From the NCBI RefSeq assembly GCF_020880995.1, contig NZ_JAJISD010000001.1, positions 682,001-746,000 on the forward strand: 64,000 bases of DNA, in the 5' to 3' direction. The notes beneath the pieces were generated by a model, which searched no databases, was not told the origin of the DNA, and saw only the letters and a list, made by a program, of their open reading frames with translations. The position numbers and the translations under genes are program-made. Origin of the DNA: Reyranella aquatilis (lineage in GTDB: Bacteria > Pseudomonadota > Alphaproteobacteria > Reyranellales > Reyranellaceae). Positions 25,636 to 34,407 of this stretch are shown one piece after another (position 1 is the stretch's first letter; every line of letters begins with the position of its first letter).

Positions 25636-26865
25636 TTATCCCAACGGTCCCATGAACGTCTGATCGGCGTAGGTGTCCGACAGCGGCTCGATCGCCTCCG
25701 GCCAGTCCTTGCCGACCTTGCGGCGCAGCTCGGCCGGGCGCGGCTTGCCGTCCCAGCCGATGCGCTCCATGTAGTAGTGCAGCATCAGGCAGTGGCCGGC
25801 CGGATCGAGAATGTGCGCGGCATAATCCACACCGGGATAGAGCTCCGGCGGAATGACGTCGGTGAACGGCACGCCCTTCTTCTTCAGGTAGCTCACTGCA
25901 TCGCGAAGCTGCTGGTAGCTGCCGACCTCGATGCCCATGGAGGCGCAGCTCGTATCGGGATTGAGCCCGAGTTCGCCCCTCAGCGCCTTCGGGAACAGCG
26001 AGAGCGAATGGTGCTCGCTGCCGTTGCGCAGGAAGACGCAGCGATGGCCCTTCCAGGTCACGACCTCGGTGCGGATGAAGCCCATCGTCTGCGTGTAGAA
26101 GGCTTCCGACGCGCCGACATCGGCGACGAACAGGCTCATCGGGCCGATGCTGGTGACCTTGAACGGCCGCGGCAGGCGCGTTCCGGCAACGACGTATTCC
26201 TCGCCGGTCTCGTCCCGGATCACGTTGCCGGCATTGATGTCGATGCCCTTTGCGATGGCGTCGCGCACTTCCTGTTCCTCGGAAATCTGCGGCAGTTCCG
26301 GCGTCTCCCGGAAGGCGCGGTAGTACATCGACTCGGGCTTCGAGCGGCCGTCCCAGCCGATCTGTTCCATGCCGTAATAGAGTTCGACCGTATGGCCGTC
26401 GGGATCGCGAATGTAGGTGTGCCAGTTGCTGCCCGGCATGTCGCGCCCGACCCGGCGGATCTCGACGTCGTGCTGGCGGAAATAGTCGGCCGCCGCGAAC
26501 ACCTCGTCCATCGTTCCGACCTGCCAGGTGATCTGGTTCACCGTGACATCGCGCGAGACCGCGTCGTCTCCGAAGATGGCGCCCAGCGACTTGTGCGCCA
26601 GCAGGAAGGCATGGTGGTCGGCATTGTGGCTCATGAAGACGATGCGCGGATCCTGGAGGCGCTTCGCCATCTCCTCGCGGCCCGGCACCTTGGAGAAGTC
26701 GCGCGTGTCGGTGACCCGGAACCCGAGGAGACGGGAGTAGAAGTCGAGCCCCTTGCCCATGTCCGCGACGTTGAAGCCGAAATGCCCAAGACGCCGGATC
26801 TTGAACGGCCGCGGATAGCGAACGCCGCCGACGTCGTAGGTCGCCGGTCTTTGAATCGTGTCCAT
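25636..26865 (-). CDS. two-domain VOC dioxygenase-like protein with N-terminal active site
   Basis: This is a 409-residue protein with two vicinal-oxygen-chelate modules and a long linker. The N-terminal module keeps a possible metal triad: H28 in RLGHFGFNV, His in HHAFLLAH and Glu in GHTVELYYG. In the C-terminal module the first His is Met (SIGPMSLFV) and the Glu is Met (GHCLMLHYY), so only one ligand remains. This is the reverse of classical catechol 2,3-dioxygenase, where the C-terminal module is active. Both modules end in the same phrase (MEQ/ERIGWDG), showing internal duplication. It is probably a ring-cleavage dioxygenase; substrate unknown. Confidence 0.85.
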   Translation of the reverse strand: MDTIQRPATYDVGGVRYPRPFKIRRLGHFGFNVADMGKGLDFYSRLLGFRVTDTRDFSKVPGREEMAKRLQDPRIVFMSHNADHHAFLLAHKSLGAIFGDDAVSRDVTVNQITWQVGTMDEVFAAADYFRQHDVEIRRVGRDMPGSNWHTYIRDPDGHTVELYYGMEQIGWDGRSKPESMYYRAFRETPELPQISEEQEVRDAIAKGIDINAGNVIRDETGEEYVVAGTRLPRPFKVTSIGPMSLFVADVGASEAFYTQTMGFIRTEVVTWKGHRCVFLRNGSEHHSLSLFPKALRGELGLNPDTSCASMGIEVGSYQQLRDAVSYLKKKGVPFTDVIPPELYPGVDYAAHILDPAGHCLMLHYYMERIGWDGKPRPAELRRKVGKDWPEAIEPLSDTYADQTFMGPLG

Positions 26866-26878
26866 GGTCTTCTCCCCT

Positions 26879-27661
26879 TCAGCTCTTGCGGCGCCCGGCG
26901 GGCCTCAAGGCCCTGGCATTGCCGCGGATCAATCCCGGAACGTCTGACACGGCCTGCTCGACGGTCGTGCGGATGTGCTTCTCCATGAGCGAGCAAGCCA
27001 GATCGGAATCGCGCGCCAGCACGGCGTCGCGGATTTCCAGGTGCTCGTTGCGGCGATGCAGCCGGCTATGGATCATGGTCAGCCAGTGGTAGCGGCGCGC
27101 TTGGTCGAACAGCTCGCTGCGATAGTGCAGCGACCACGGCGAGCGGCAGGTTGCCACCAGCGCATCGTGATAGCGCTTGTGCCGCTTGCCCCATTCCTGC
27201 TTCACGGACAGCGGATCGTCTGGGCGCGGCGCCGCCAGCTTGCTCAGCAGGAAGTAGGAGCTCACGATTTCCGCCTCCCACGCGTCGGTGCCGTGGCGTA
27301 TCGCGTCGGCAAGCGTCTTCGTCTCCAGATAGACGCGCAGTTCCGAGAGATCGAGGAAGTCCGCCAGCGAGATCGGCGCGACCTGGAAGCCGCGGCCGGC
27401 CTCAGTGCGCGCCAGCCCCTCCGATACGAGATGCGACAGCGCCTCCCGCAGGGTACCGACGCTGGTGTCGTAGCGCAGGCGCAGTTCGCCGAATTTCAGC
27501 TTCTGGTCGGGCTTCAGCACGCAGCAGAGGATGTCCTCGCGCATCTTGCGCAGGACGTCGAACGTGGCGGCGTCCTCGCGGCTCACGTCCTGGGGCGCCG
27601 TCGTCGCCGACAGGTTCTCGTTGGCGCCCTCGAACGGGGCGGTCGGCAGGGTCTTGGGCAT
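26879..27661 (-). CDS. GntR family transcriptional regulator, FCD type
   Basis: This is a 260-residue regulator. The winged helix-turn-helix spans about residues 35-100 and includes LRYDTSVGTLREALSHLVSEGLA. The helical FCD ligand-binding domain follows, with His and Asp residues suitable for metal binding (RYHDALVATC, HLEIRDAVLARD). FCD regulators usually repress catabolic operons until an organic acid binds. It lies inside the operon, between the transporter genes and the dioxygenase, so autoregulation is likely. Palindromes upstream of livK are candidate operators. Confidence 0.92.
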   Translation of the reverse strand: MPKTLPTAPFEGANENLSATTAPQDVSREDAATFDVLRKMREDILCCVLKPDQKLKFGELRLRYDTSVGTLREALSHLVSEGLARTEAGRGFQVAPISLADFLDLSELRVYLETKTLADAIRHGTDAWEAEIVSSYFLLSKLAAPRPDDPLSVKQEWGKRHKRYHDALVATCRSPWSLHYRSELFDQARRYHWLTMIHSRLHRRNEHLEIRDAVLARDSDLACSLMEKHIRTTVEQAVSDVPGLIRGNARALRPAGRRKS

Positions 27662-27667
27662 GCGGGC

Positions 27668-28375
27668 TCAAACTCCCAGATAGGCTTCGCGTATGTGGGA
27701 CTGCTTCATGAGTTCGTCCGGAAGGCCGGTCGCCACGATGCGCCCCTGTTCCAGCACGTAAGCCCGGTCCGCCACGCTCAGCGCCTTGATGACGTTCTGC
27801 TCGACCAGTAGCACGGCGGCGCCGCCGTCGCGCACCCGGACGATGATATCGAACATGTCGTCGACAATGGTCGGCGCGAGACCGAGCGACGGCTCGTCGA
27901 ACAGAACAATCCGCGGCTGCGCCATCAGCGCCCGGCCGATCGCCACCATCTGCTGCTGTCCGCCGGACAATTCCCCCGCCGCCTGCGCCCGCTTCTGGCG
28001 CAGGATCGGAAACAGCTCGTAGACCCTCTCCAGCGACTGGGCCCGCGCCGCCCGCGGCCGGGGCAGGTAGCAGCCCAGTTCCAGGTTCTCCTCGACAGTC
28101 ATCTTGGTGAAAAGCCGGCGTCCCTCGGGCACCAGGGCGATCCCCCGTTCACAGAACCCGTGCGGGCGCACGCGCGTCATGTCGGCGCCATCGAAGCGAA
28201 GCTGTCCCTGCCGCGCGCGCAGCATCCCGGCGATCGCGTTGATGAGCGTTGTCTTGCCGGCGCCGTTGGGGCCGATGACCGAAACGATCTCCCCGGCATC
28301 GACGTCGATGGAGACGTCCCAGACGGCGGGCGCGTCGCCATAGCCGACATGCAGGTTGCGGATCTCAAGCAGCAT
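27668..28375 (-). CDS. branched-chain-amino-acid-type ABC transporter ATP-binding protein (LivF-like)
   Basis: This is a 235-residue ATPase of the HAAT (Liv) transporter family. Walker A is GPNGAGKTT (near residue 35), the signature is LSGGQQQMVAIGRAL and Walker B is RIVLFDEPSLGL, followed by the switch LLVEQN. VPEGRRLF is typical of LivF. The start at 28375 overlaps the end of the permease-ATPase fusion by 11 bases. In this catabolic operon the likely cargo is an aromatic compound rather than leucine. Confidence 0.94.
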   Translation of the reverse strand: MLLEIRNLHVGYGDAPAVWDVSIDVDAGEIVSVIGPNGAGKTTLINAIAGMLRARQGQLRFDGADMTRVRPHGFCERGIALVPEGRRLFTKMTVEENLELGCYLPRPRAARAQSLERVYELFPILRQKRAQAAGELSGGQQQMVAIGRALMAQPRIVLFDEPSLGLAPTIVDDMFDIIVRVRDGGAAVLLVEQNVIKALSVADRAYVLEQGRIVATGLPDELMKQSHIREAYLGV

Positions 28376-30113
28376 AGGCCTTGCCGAGATAGATGCTGAC
28401 GACGCGGGGGTCGCGCATGACCTCGCGCGGCTCGCCCAGGGCAAAGAGCTTGCCTTCGTTGAGCACGGCGACCCGGTCGGAAAGTTCGACCACCGCCCGC
28501 ATCAAGTGTTCCACGAAGACGATGGTCGCGCCCTGTGCGCGGATGGCCCGCACCAGGCGAATGGCATTGTCGACTTCCGTCGGATTGAGGCCCGACAGGA
28601 CCTCGTCGAGCAGGAGCAGTTTCGGTTTCGCCGCCAGCGCGCGTGCCAGTTCGAGGAACTTGCGCTCATGCAGGTTGAGTTCCGAGGGAAGCGCCTCCTC
28701 CTTGCCGCCAAGGCCGGTGAAGCCGATCCAGTGCAACGCCTCATCGCGGATCTCGGCGGTCGTGCGTGTAGATCCGCCGAAGGTCGCGGCCATGGACACG
28801 TTGTCGAGCACGGTCATGTTCACGAACGGTCTTGGAATCTGATAGGTGCGGGCCACCCCGCGGCGGGCGATCTCGTGTGCCGGCAGATGGCCAATCTCCA
28901 CGCCGTCGACGGTGATCGTGCCGCCGCTCAACGGATAGAAGCCCGAGATGACGTTGATGAGGGTCGTCTTTCCCGAGCCGTTCGGCCCGACCAGCCCCAG
29001 GATCTCGCCCTCGCGCACGTCGAGATCGACGCCGGCCAGGGCCTGCAGGCCGCCGAACCGTTTGGCCGCGCCCTTGGCTTCCAGGATGTTGCGGGTCCCG
29101 ATCCGGTGCGGCGTCGCTGGAACCACCGGCACCACGGCAGCCTGTGCCCTCTCCTCGACCGGCCGGCGGCGCTTCAGCCATGCCTGGATCGCCGGCACTA
29201 CGCCGTCGGGCAACCACAGGATCGCGAGGACCAGAATCAGCCCGACGACCGCCCGGCCCACCATCGCCTCGCCGCCGCTGATGAATGCATAGAGCAAAGC
29301 CGTGATCACGGTGGCGCCGATCGCCGGGCCGAACCAGCTGCGCGCGCCGCCCAGCACGCTCATCAGAACGACGTAGAGTGGCACGGTGAGTTCGAACGTC
29401 CCGGCCACCGTGAGAAAGCCGACATACATCGCGTGGATGCCGCCGACGGCGCCGGCAATGCCGGCCGACAGGGCAAAGGCGATCAGCTTGTAGCGGAATG
29501 TCGGCACGCCCTTGGCTTCGGCGACATCCTCGTCATCGTGGATGGCGAACAGGCCGAGGCCGAGACGCGAATGCGCCACCCACCAGGCGATGCCCAGCGT
29601 CAGCACGCACATCGCGAATCCCAGCATGTATATCGTGCCGGTCTGCGTCGGCATCAGGTTCGGCACTGGCACGGCGCTCATGAACACGCCGGCGCCGCCG
29701 TCGATCGGTGTGTTGAGGATGATCGTGGCAATGACGAAGGTAACGGCAAGGGTCAGCAGGGCGAACAGTTCGCCGCGCAGCCGCTTCATGCGGAACACGA
29801 CCGCTCCGATGCCGACGCCCAGCAGGGCCGCCATCGCCGCGGCGACCGGAACCGTCGCGAGGAACGGCACGCCCGCCTTCGTGGTCAGCGTGGCGGTCGT
29901 GTACATGCCGACGCCGAAGAACGCCGCATGCCCGAGGCTGAAGTAGCCTGCGAAGCCCGAGAGCAGCGCCCAGCTGGTCGATAGCGAAACCCAGAAGAAG
30001 ACCAGATAGAAGAACGAATCGTAGAAGGCCGGCAGTCCGGCCGTCGGCAGGATGGCGAAGGCCAGGATCCCGAGCGCAGCCGCGGCCTTGGGAAGTGTGC
30101 GCCCGACCGTCAT
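28365..30113 (-). CDS. Liv-type permease-ATPase fusion (LivM-LivG)
   Basis: This 582-residue protein combines two transporter parts. Residues about 1-315 are a LivM-like permease with many membrane segments (SGFAGYFSLGHAAFFGVGMY is the LivM signature). After a polar linker, about residue 345 onward is a LivG-like ATPase with GPNGSGKTT, the RTYQIPRPF loop and LLLLDEVLSGLNP. The ABC signature is altered to LNLHERKFLELARAL instead of LSGGQ, a variant I have seen in this subfamily. It overlaps livH by ATGA and livF by 11 bases. A full transporter still needs LivH and LivF. Confidence 0.93.
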   Translation of the reverse strand: MTVGRTLPKAAAALGILAFAILPTAGLPAFYDSFFYLVFFWVSLSTSWALLSGFAGYFSLGHAAFFGVGMYTTATLTTKAGVPFLATVPVAAAMAALLGVGIGAVVFRMKRLRGELFALLTLAVTFVIATIILNTPIDGGAGVFMSAVPVPNLMPTQTGTIYMLGFAMCVLTLGIAWWVAHSRLGLGLFAIHDDEDVAEAKGVPTFRYKLIAFALSAGIAGAVGGIHAMYVGFLTVAGTFELTVPLYVVLMSVLGGARSWFGPAIGATVITALLYAFISGGEAMVGRAVVGLILVLAILWLPDGVVPAIQAWLKRRRPVEERAQAAVVPVVPATPHRIGTRNILEAKGAAKRFGGLQALAGVDLDVREGEILGLVGPNGSGKTTLINVISGFYPLSGGTITVDGVEIGHLPAHEIARRGVARTYQIPRPFVNMTVLDNVSMAATFGGSTRTTAEIRDEALHWIGFTGLGGKEEALPSELNLHERKFLELARALAAKPKLLLLDEVLSGLNPTEVDNAIRLVRAIRAQGATIVFVEHLMRAVVELSDRVAVLNEGKLFALGEPREVMRDPRVVSIYLGKAYAA

Positions 30114-30961
30114 GACCACTCCGGATCCCATAGGAGGATCGCGATCAGCACAGAGAACGACACGACCGGCGCCCAGGCCGGACTGAGGATCGCCATGGCG
30201 ATGGACTCGCTGGCGCCGATCAGCATGCCGGCAGCCAGAGCACCCAGCGGATTGCCAAGCCGGCCGATGATCACCACCGCGAACACGACTCCCAGCCAGG
30301 CCCAGATCTGGGCCGGCGCCAGGGTCGCGATCAGGGCGATGAAGGTCCCCGCCACGCCGGCATACGCGGCGCCGACGCCAGAGAGCAGGTAGGCAAGTTT
30401 GCGGTGATCGACGCCGTACGCCGCGGCGATATCCGCATCCTCGGCGCTCGCGCGCAGGGCCTTGCCGACATAGGTCTTGCGCAACCAGAGCCAGGTGCCC
30501 CACGCTAGCACGCCCGCGACCAGGCAGAGGATCAGTTCCAGTACCGGGATGTAGAACGGTCCCGCCTTCAGCGACCAGGTCGCATAGTGGGTCTCGAAGC
30601 GGCGATAGTCCGCGGTCCAGTAGAGCTGGATGCCGACCTCGAGCATGACCGCGAAACTGAAGGTGATCAGCAGCGAGCCCAGTTCGTTCACCTTGAAGCG
30701 CACGAATATCCAGTGCTGGGCGAGGCCGATCACGAACATCGACGGCACGATGAGCAGCACCGACCACCATGGCGCGACGTGATAGGTCGTACCCAGCTCG
30801 TAGGTCAGGTAGGCCGCGAGGAAAGCCAGTGCGAAATGGCTGAGATTGACCAGTCGCAACAGGCCCCAGCTCAGGCTGAGCCCCAGCGCCAGCAATCCGT
30901 ACATCCCGCCGGCCAGGACGCCCGAGATCAGCGCCTGGCCAAGTAGTGTTGCGCTCGGCAT
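30110..30961 (-). CDS. Liv-type ABC transporter permease (LivH-like)
   Basis: This is a 283-residue inner-membrane permease. The N-terminus GVLAGGMYGLLALGLSLSWGLLRLVNLSH is the LivH signature (shown here in part). KALRASAEDADIAAAYGVDHRKL is the cytoplasmic EAA-like coupling loop that contacts the ATPases. About eight hydrophobic segments are visible. It lies 7 bases after livK and overlaps the permease-ATPase fusion, so the whole transporter is co-translated. Confidence 0.94.
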   Translation of the reverse strand: MPSATLLGQALISGVLAGGMYGLLALGLSLSWGLLRLVNLSHFALAFLAAYLTYELGTTYHVAPWWSVLLIVPSMFVIGLAQHWIFVRFKVNELGSLLITFSFAVMLEVGIQLYWTADYRRFETHYATWSLKAGPFYIPVLELILCLVAGVLAWGTWLWLRKTYVGKALRASAEDADIAAAYGVDHRKLAYLLSGVGAAYAGVAGTFIALIATLAPAQIWAWLGVVFAVVIIGRLGNPLGALAAGMLIGASESIAMAILSPAWAPVVSFSVLIAILLWDPEWS

Positions 30962-30968
30962 CCGTCGC

Positions 30969-32189
30969 TTAAGGCAGCAGCTTCACGCCGGGCGCCGCGA
31001 ACTCCTTGGGCCAGACGACCTTCCACTCCTTGTTCTGCACCTGGCGGATGAGCTGGGCCGGGGCGCCGTGATTGTAGAGTCCGTCGAACTTCAGCGGCCC
31101 ATAGATCGTGTTCACGACGTTCTTCTTCAGGAACGCCGCGATCTGCTTGTCCTCCAGGCTCTTGGCGCCGTTCACGCCCTGCTCGAGTATTTGCCATTCC
31201 GAAACCATGCCGGCGGCCTGGGCATCGATCAGGGGATATGGCAGGTTCGCCTTGGTGGCCCTCTCCTTGTAGGCCGCAGCGATCTTGGCGACCCCGGGAC
31301 GGCTCATGAAAGGCTCGTCCGGCTCGAGGAAGGTGGACGACCAGGCGAGGTTGCCGTCGGGCGACAGCGCCAGCGGCCCCGGCGCCGGATAGAGGTGAAA
31401 GCTGCCCTTCGGCGTGTAGTCGAGCTTGCGCAGCGCTTCGAGTATCTGGTTGCTCTCCAGCCCCAGCGAACCGACCCAGAGGAAATCGGCGTTCGCCTCC
31501 TTCACCCGTGCGGCGATGGCGCCAAAGTCGCGGTTGCCGGCCTCATATTCCAGATAGAGCGGCACCTTCACGCCGCGCTTCTCGGCCTCGACCTTCATGC
31601 CCTGCGCCATGAACTGCGCCGACGGGAACTTGCTGGTGAGGATGACCATGCTCTTGGGCGGCGTCGGCAGGCTCGCCATCGCGTCCAGGATCACGTTGGG
31701 ATAGGTCTTGTCGGGCTCCGGACCGAAGGGCGTCGCGGGGAAGGCCATATCGTAGGTCTGCAGCTTGGGAATGCCCATGCTGCTCTGTATGATTACCTTG
31801 CCGTAGCGCTGGGCCACGCCCATCGCCGCCAGGATGGGCGCCGTCGCATAGGGCCCCTGGATCAGATCGACCTTGTCGACGGTGATCAGCTTCTCGTAGA
31901 GGCTGCGCGCTACATCGGGCTTGGACTGGTCGTCGAGCAGCACATACTCGACCGGCCGGCCGAGGAAGCCGTCCCGGCTGTTGATGTCCTCGACCATGAT
32001 CTCGGATGCGATCTTGTGGATGACCGCGGTCTGCGCGAGGAACCCCGTCAGCGAAAGCGTCCCGCCGACCCGCACTGGCTTGCCCGAAGGCGCCGCGCGC
32101 AGAATGGCCGGCGCCGCAAGCACGGCCGTCGAACCCAACAATCCCGCCAAGACATGGCGACGACGCCATGAGCCCATGCGCTCGCGCAT
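30969..32189 (-). CDS. Liv-type periplasmic substrate-binding protein (LivK-like)
   Basis: This is a 406-residue binding protein of the type-I periplasmic family. The leader has consecutive arginines before the hydrophobic core (WRRRHVLAGLLGS), so export could be by Tat or Sec. The mature part begins near VRVGGTLSLTG and shows VEYVLLDDQSKPDVARSLYEKLI and DLIQGPYATAP. The ATG at 32189 has GGAGGAAACGG upstream; upstream in-frame codons are basic and unconserved. It is the first gene of the ten-gene operon. In related operons such proteins bind aromatic acids. Confidence 0.93.
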   Translation of the reverse strand: MRERMGSWRRRHVLAGLLGSTAVLAAPAILRAAPSGKPVRVGGTLSLTGFLAQTAVIHKIASEIMVEDINSRDGFLGRPVEYVLLDDQSKPDVARSLYEKLITVDKVDLIQGPYATAPILAAMGVAQRYGKVIIQSSMGIPKLQTYDMAFPATPFGPEPDKTYPNVILDAMASLPTPPKSMVILTSKFPSAQFMAQGMKVEAEKRGVKVPLYLEYEAGNRDFGAIAARVKEANADFLWVGSLGLESNQILEALRKLDYTPKGSFHLYPAPGPLALSPDGNLAWSSTFLEPDEPFMSRPGVAKIAAAYKERATKANLPYPLIDAQAAGMVSEWQILEQGVNGAKSLEDKQIAAFLKKNVVNTIYGPLKFDGLYNHGAPAQLIRQVQNKEWKVVWPKEFAAPGVKLLP

Positions 32190-32243
32190 CCGTTTCCTCC
32201 TTCGACGCTTGTTTGATTTTGAACGTCGTTGCCCGCGATGGTG

Positions 32244-32257
32244 GAGGATCGATCCTC
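32244..32257. promoter_or_regulatory. 14-bp perfect palindrome, candidate operator
   Basis: GAGGATC-GATCCTC, 55 bases upstream of the livK start and in the divergent gap before the alcohol dehydrogenase. It is one of two perfect palindromes in 50 bases. Confidence 0.45.
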
Positions 32258-32270
32258 GTAAGTAAACGGG

Positions 32271-32291
32271 ATTTTCGAAACTTTCGAAAAT
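32271..32291. promoter_or_regulatory. 21-bp perfect palindrome, candidate operator
   Basis: ATTTTCGAAA, central C, TTTCGAAAAT. It lies 82 bases before livK and 105 bases before the alcohol dehydrogenase, in an AT-rich part of the divergent promoter gap. It could bind the GntR regulator encoded in the operon or another dimeric repressor. The size and symmetry fit a helix-turn-helix dimer. Confidence 0.55.
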
Positions 32292-32395
32292 ATTGAATAA
32301 GACCCTCTCCGCCTCTGCATGCGTCGCCGGCAACGCAGACGCGGCGCGTCTTTCGGCCTATTCTGCGCCCGGGTTTCGTAACGGAGAGAGTCCCA

Positions 32396-33448
32396 ATGAA
32401 GAGCTACAAGGTCGTCGAATTCGGCCAGCCGCTGCAGAAGGTGGAGGAAAGCAATCCCGCGCCGCAGGGCGCCGAAGTCCTGGTGAAGGTCACGGCCGCC
32501 GGCGTCTGCCACAGCGACGTCCATCTGTGGGAAGGCTTCTTCGACATGGGCGGCGGCAACAAGGTCTCGACACAGAAGACGATGAACCCGCCGCGCACCA
32601 TGGGCCATGAGATTGTCGGCGAAGTCGTGGCGCTGGGTCCCGACGTCAAGGGCGCGAAGGTCGGCGACAAGGCCGTCGTCTATCCGTGGATCGGCTGCGG
32701 CACCTGCTGGTACTGCACGAACGGGCGCGAGCACCTCTGCCCCGCCCCGCGTGCGCTCGGGGTCAACAAGGACGGCGGCTACGCCGATCATGTCCTCGTG
32801 CCCGACGCGAAGTATCTCTATCCCTACGGCGACATCCCGACCGATCTGGCCTGCCTGTACGCCTGCTCCGGCATCACCGCCTTCAGCGCCGTGAAGAAGA
32901 CGGTCGGCGAGGACGGCGGCAAGCCGATCCTGGTGATCGGCGCCGGCGGCGTCGGTCTGATGGGCGTGAAGTTCGCCCAATCGGTCCTGGGCCGCGCGCC
33001 GATCGTGGCCGACATCGACGAGGGCAAGCGCAAGCTGGCGCTCGACAACGGCGCCATCGCCGCCATCGATCCGCGCGACAAGGACGCCCGCAAGAAGGTC
33101 TTCGAACTGACCGACGGCACCGGCGTCGGCGCCGCGATCGACTTCGTGGGCGCCGACAGCACCGCCCAGTTCGGCGTCAAGGCCCTGGCCCGCGGTGGCC
33201 GTCTTGTCGTCGTCGGCCTGTTCGGCGGCACGTTCTCGCTGCCGATGCCGATGTTCGCCTTCACCGGCTGCCAGATCGTGGGCTCCGTCACCGGCAGCCC
33301 CGGCGAGATGAAAGAGATGATGGACCTCGTCACGGCCGGCAAGGTGACGCCGGTGCCGATCGTCACGCGCAAGCTCGACGAGGCCGACGCCACGCTCCAG
33401 GAACTGCGCAAGGGCCTGATCATGGGGCGGGCCGTCCTCGTTCCGTGA
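32396..33448 (+). CDS. zinc-dependent alcohol dehydrogenase (MDR family)
   Basis: This is a 350-residue medium-chain dehydrogenase. Catalytic zinc ligands are in GVCHSDVH (Cys) and MGHEIVGEV (His-Glu). The structural zinc lobe is GCGTCWYCTNGREHLC. The NAD(P) Rossmann motif is IGAGGVGLMG near residue 182. A roughly nine-residue insert (GGNKVSTQK) precedes the GHE motif. The ATG at 32396 is preceded by GGAGAGAG. It diverges from livK and its stop overlaps the methyltransferase GTG. It oxidises an alcohol of unknown identity; a role with the neighbouring catabolic operon is possible but unproven. Confidence 0.93.
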   Translation: MKSYKVVEFGQPLQKVEESNPAPQGAEVLVKVTAAGVCHSDVHLWEGFFDMGGGNKVSTQKTMNPPRTMGHEIVGEVVALGPDVKGAKVGDKAVVYPWIGCGTCWYCTNGREHLCPAPRALGVNKDGGYADHVLVPDAKYLYPYGDIPTDLACLYACSGITAFSAVKKTVGEDGGKPILVIGAGGVGLMGVKFAQSVLGRAPIVADIDEGKRKLALDNGAIAAIDPRDKDARKKVFELTDGTGVGAAIDFVGADSTAQFGVKALARGGRLVVVGLFGGTFSLPMPMFAFTGCQIVGSVTGSPGEMKEMMDLVTAGKVTPVPIVTRKLDEADATLQELRKGLIMGRAVLVP

Positions 33449-34407
33449 GCCAGGCGACACGCGCCCTCGCCCACGCCTTCGACACCGGAACGCTCGCCGC
33501 AAGGCGGGCGTTCTTCCTGCGCGCCGAAGAGCCGCCCTTCGCGGAGATCGATGCGGAGCAGTCGTTCAGGCCGGCCTTCCTGCGCCTGAAACGGGCCGTG
33601 CCGCGGCTGGGAACCGGCGGGCACGAGCTCGGCCTCATCTTGCTGACCAAGCACAAGGAAGAAAACTTCGCCAACATCGCCCGCGGCTGGGACCTGCTGG
33701 CTCCCGGCGGCACATTGGTCTGCGCCGGCGCCAACGACGACGGTGCCGCGAGCCTCGAAAAGCATGTCGGCAAGGCCTTCGGCGGCGTCGACACGCTCTC
33801 GAAGTTCCACAGCCGGGTCTTCTGGTTCGCCAAGGCCGGGCGAACGCCGCCCGACTATTGGCGGCAGCTCGCGACCCTGCAGCCGGTCGGCGACGGTTCG
33901 TGGCTGAGCCAGCCTGGCGTCTTCTCGTGGGATCACATCGACGACGGCTCCGCCTTGCTGGCGGCGCTCCTCCCCGATGACCTCGCAGGCCACGTCGCCG
34001 ATTTCGGCTGCGGCTGGGGCTTCCTGACGCGTCACGTTCTCGCCACCTGTCCTGCCGTCACGAAGCTCGATGGCATCGATGCCGAGCACCGCGCCGTCGA
34101 GGCGAGCCGCGCGAACGTCACCGACCCGCGCGCGAGCTTCCACTGGCTCGACCTGATCAACGAGGCTGCCCCCGCGACCTACGACGCCATCGTCTGCAAT
34201 CCGCCCTTCCATGCCGGCCGTGCCGCGGAGCCGGCGCTGGGCCAGGGCTTCATCGCCGTCGCTGCCCGCGCGCTGAAGCCTGGCGGCCGCTTCTACATGG
34301 TTTCCAATCGCGGTCTGCCCTACGAGCCGCTGCTGAAGGCGAACTTCACGTCGTTCGAGACGCTGGCCGACAACAACAAGTTCAGAGTTACGCTGGCGCG
34401 ACGCTGA
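33445..34407 (+). CDS. RsmC-like class I SAM-dependent methyltransferase
   Basis: This is a 320-residue protein resembling 16S rRNA (guanine-N2)-methyltransferase RsmC, with an N-terminal substrate-facing half and a C-terminal catalytic half. The SAM-binding VADFGCGWGFLTRHVL is near residue 190 and the catalytic NPPFHAG near residue 252, followed by ALKPGGRFYMVSNR. The start is a GTG overlapping the alcohol dehydrogenase stop as GTGA. The last 20 bases overlap the convergent tlyA gene. Confidence 0.9.
   Translation: MSQATRALAHAFDTGTLAARRAFFLRAEEPPFAEIDAEQSFRPAFLRLKRAVPRLGTGGHELGLILLTKHKEENFANIARGWDLLAPGGTLVCAGANDDGAASLEKHVGKAFGGVDTLSKFHSRVFWFAKAGRTPPDYWRQLATLQPVGDGSWLSQPGVFSWDHIDDGSALLAALLPDDLAGHVADFGCGWGFLTRHVLATCPAVTKLDGIDAEHRAVEASRANVTDPRASFHWLDLINEAAPATYDAIVCNPPFHAGRAAEPALGQGFIAVAARALKPGGRFYMVSNRGLPYEPLLKANFTSFETLADNNKFRVTLARR

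Noticed and set aside
22069..26988. A plus-strand open frame of more than 1600 codons opposite the catabolic operon
   Set aside because: It runs antisense to several clearly recognised genes, has the Arg/His/Asp-rich composition of a shadow frame in high-GC DNA and no recognisable domain.
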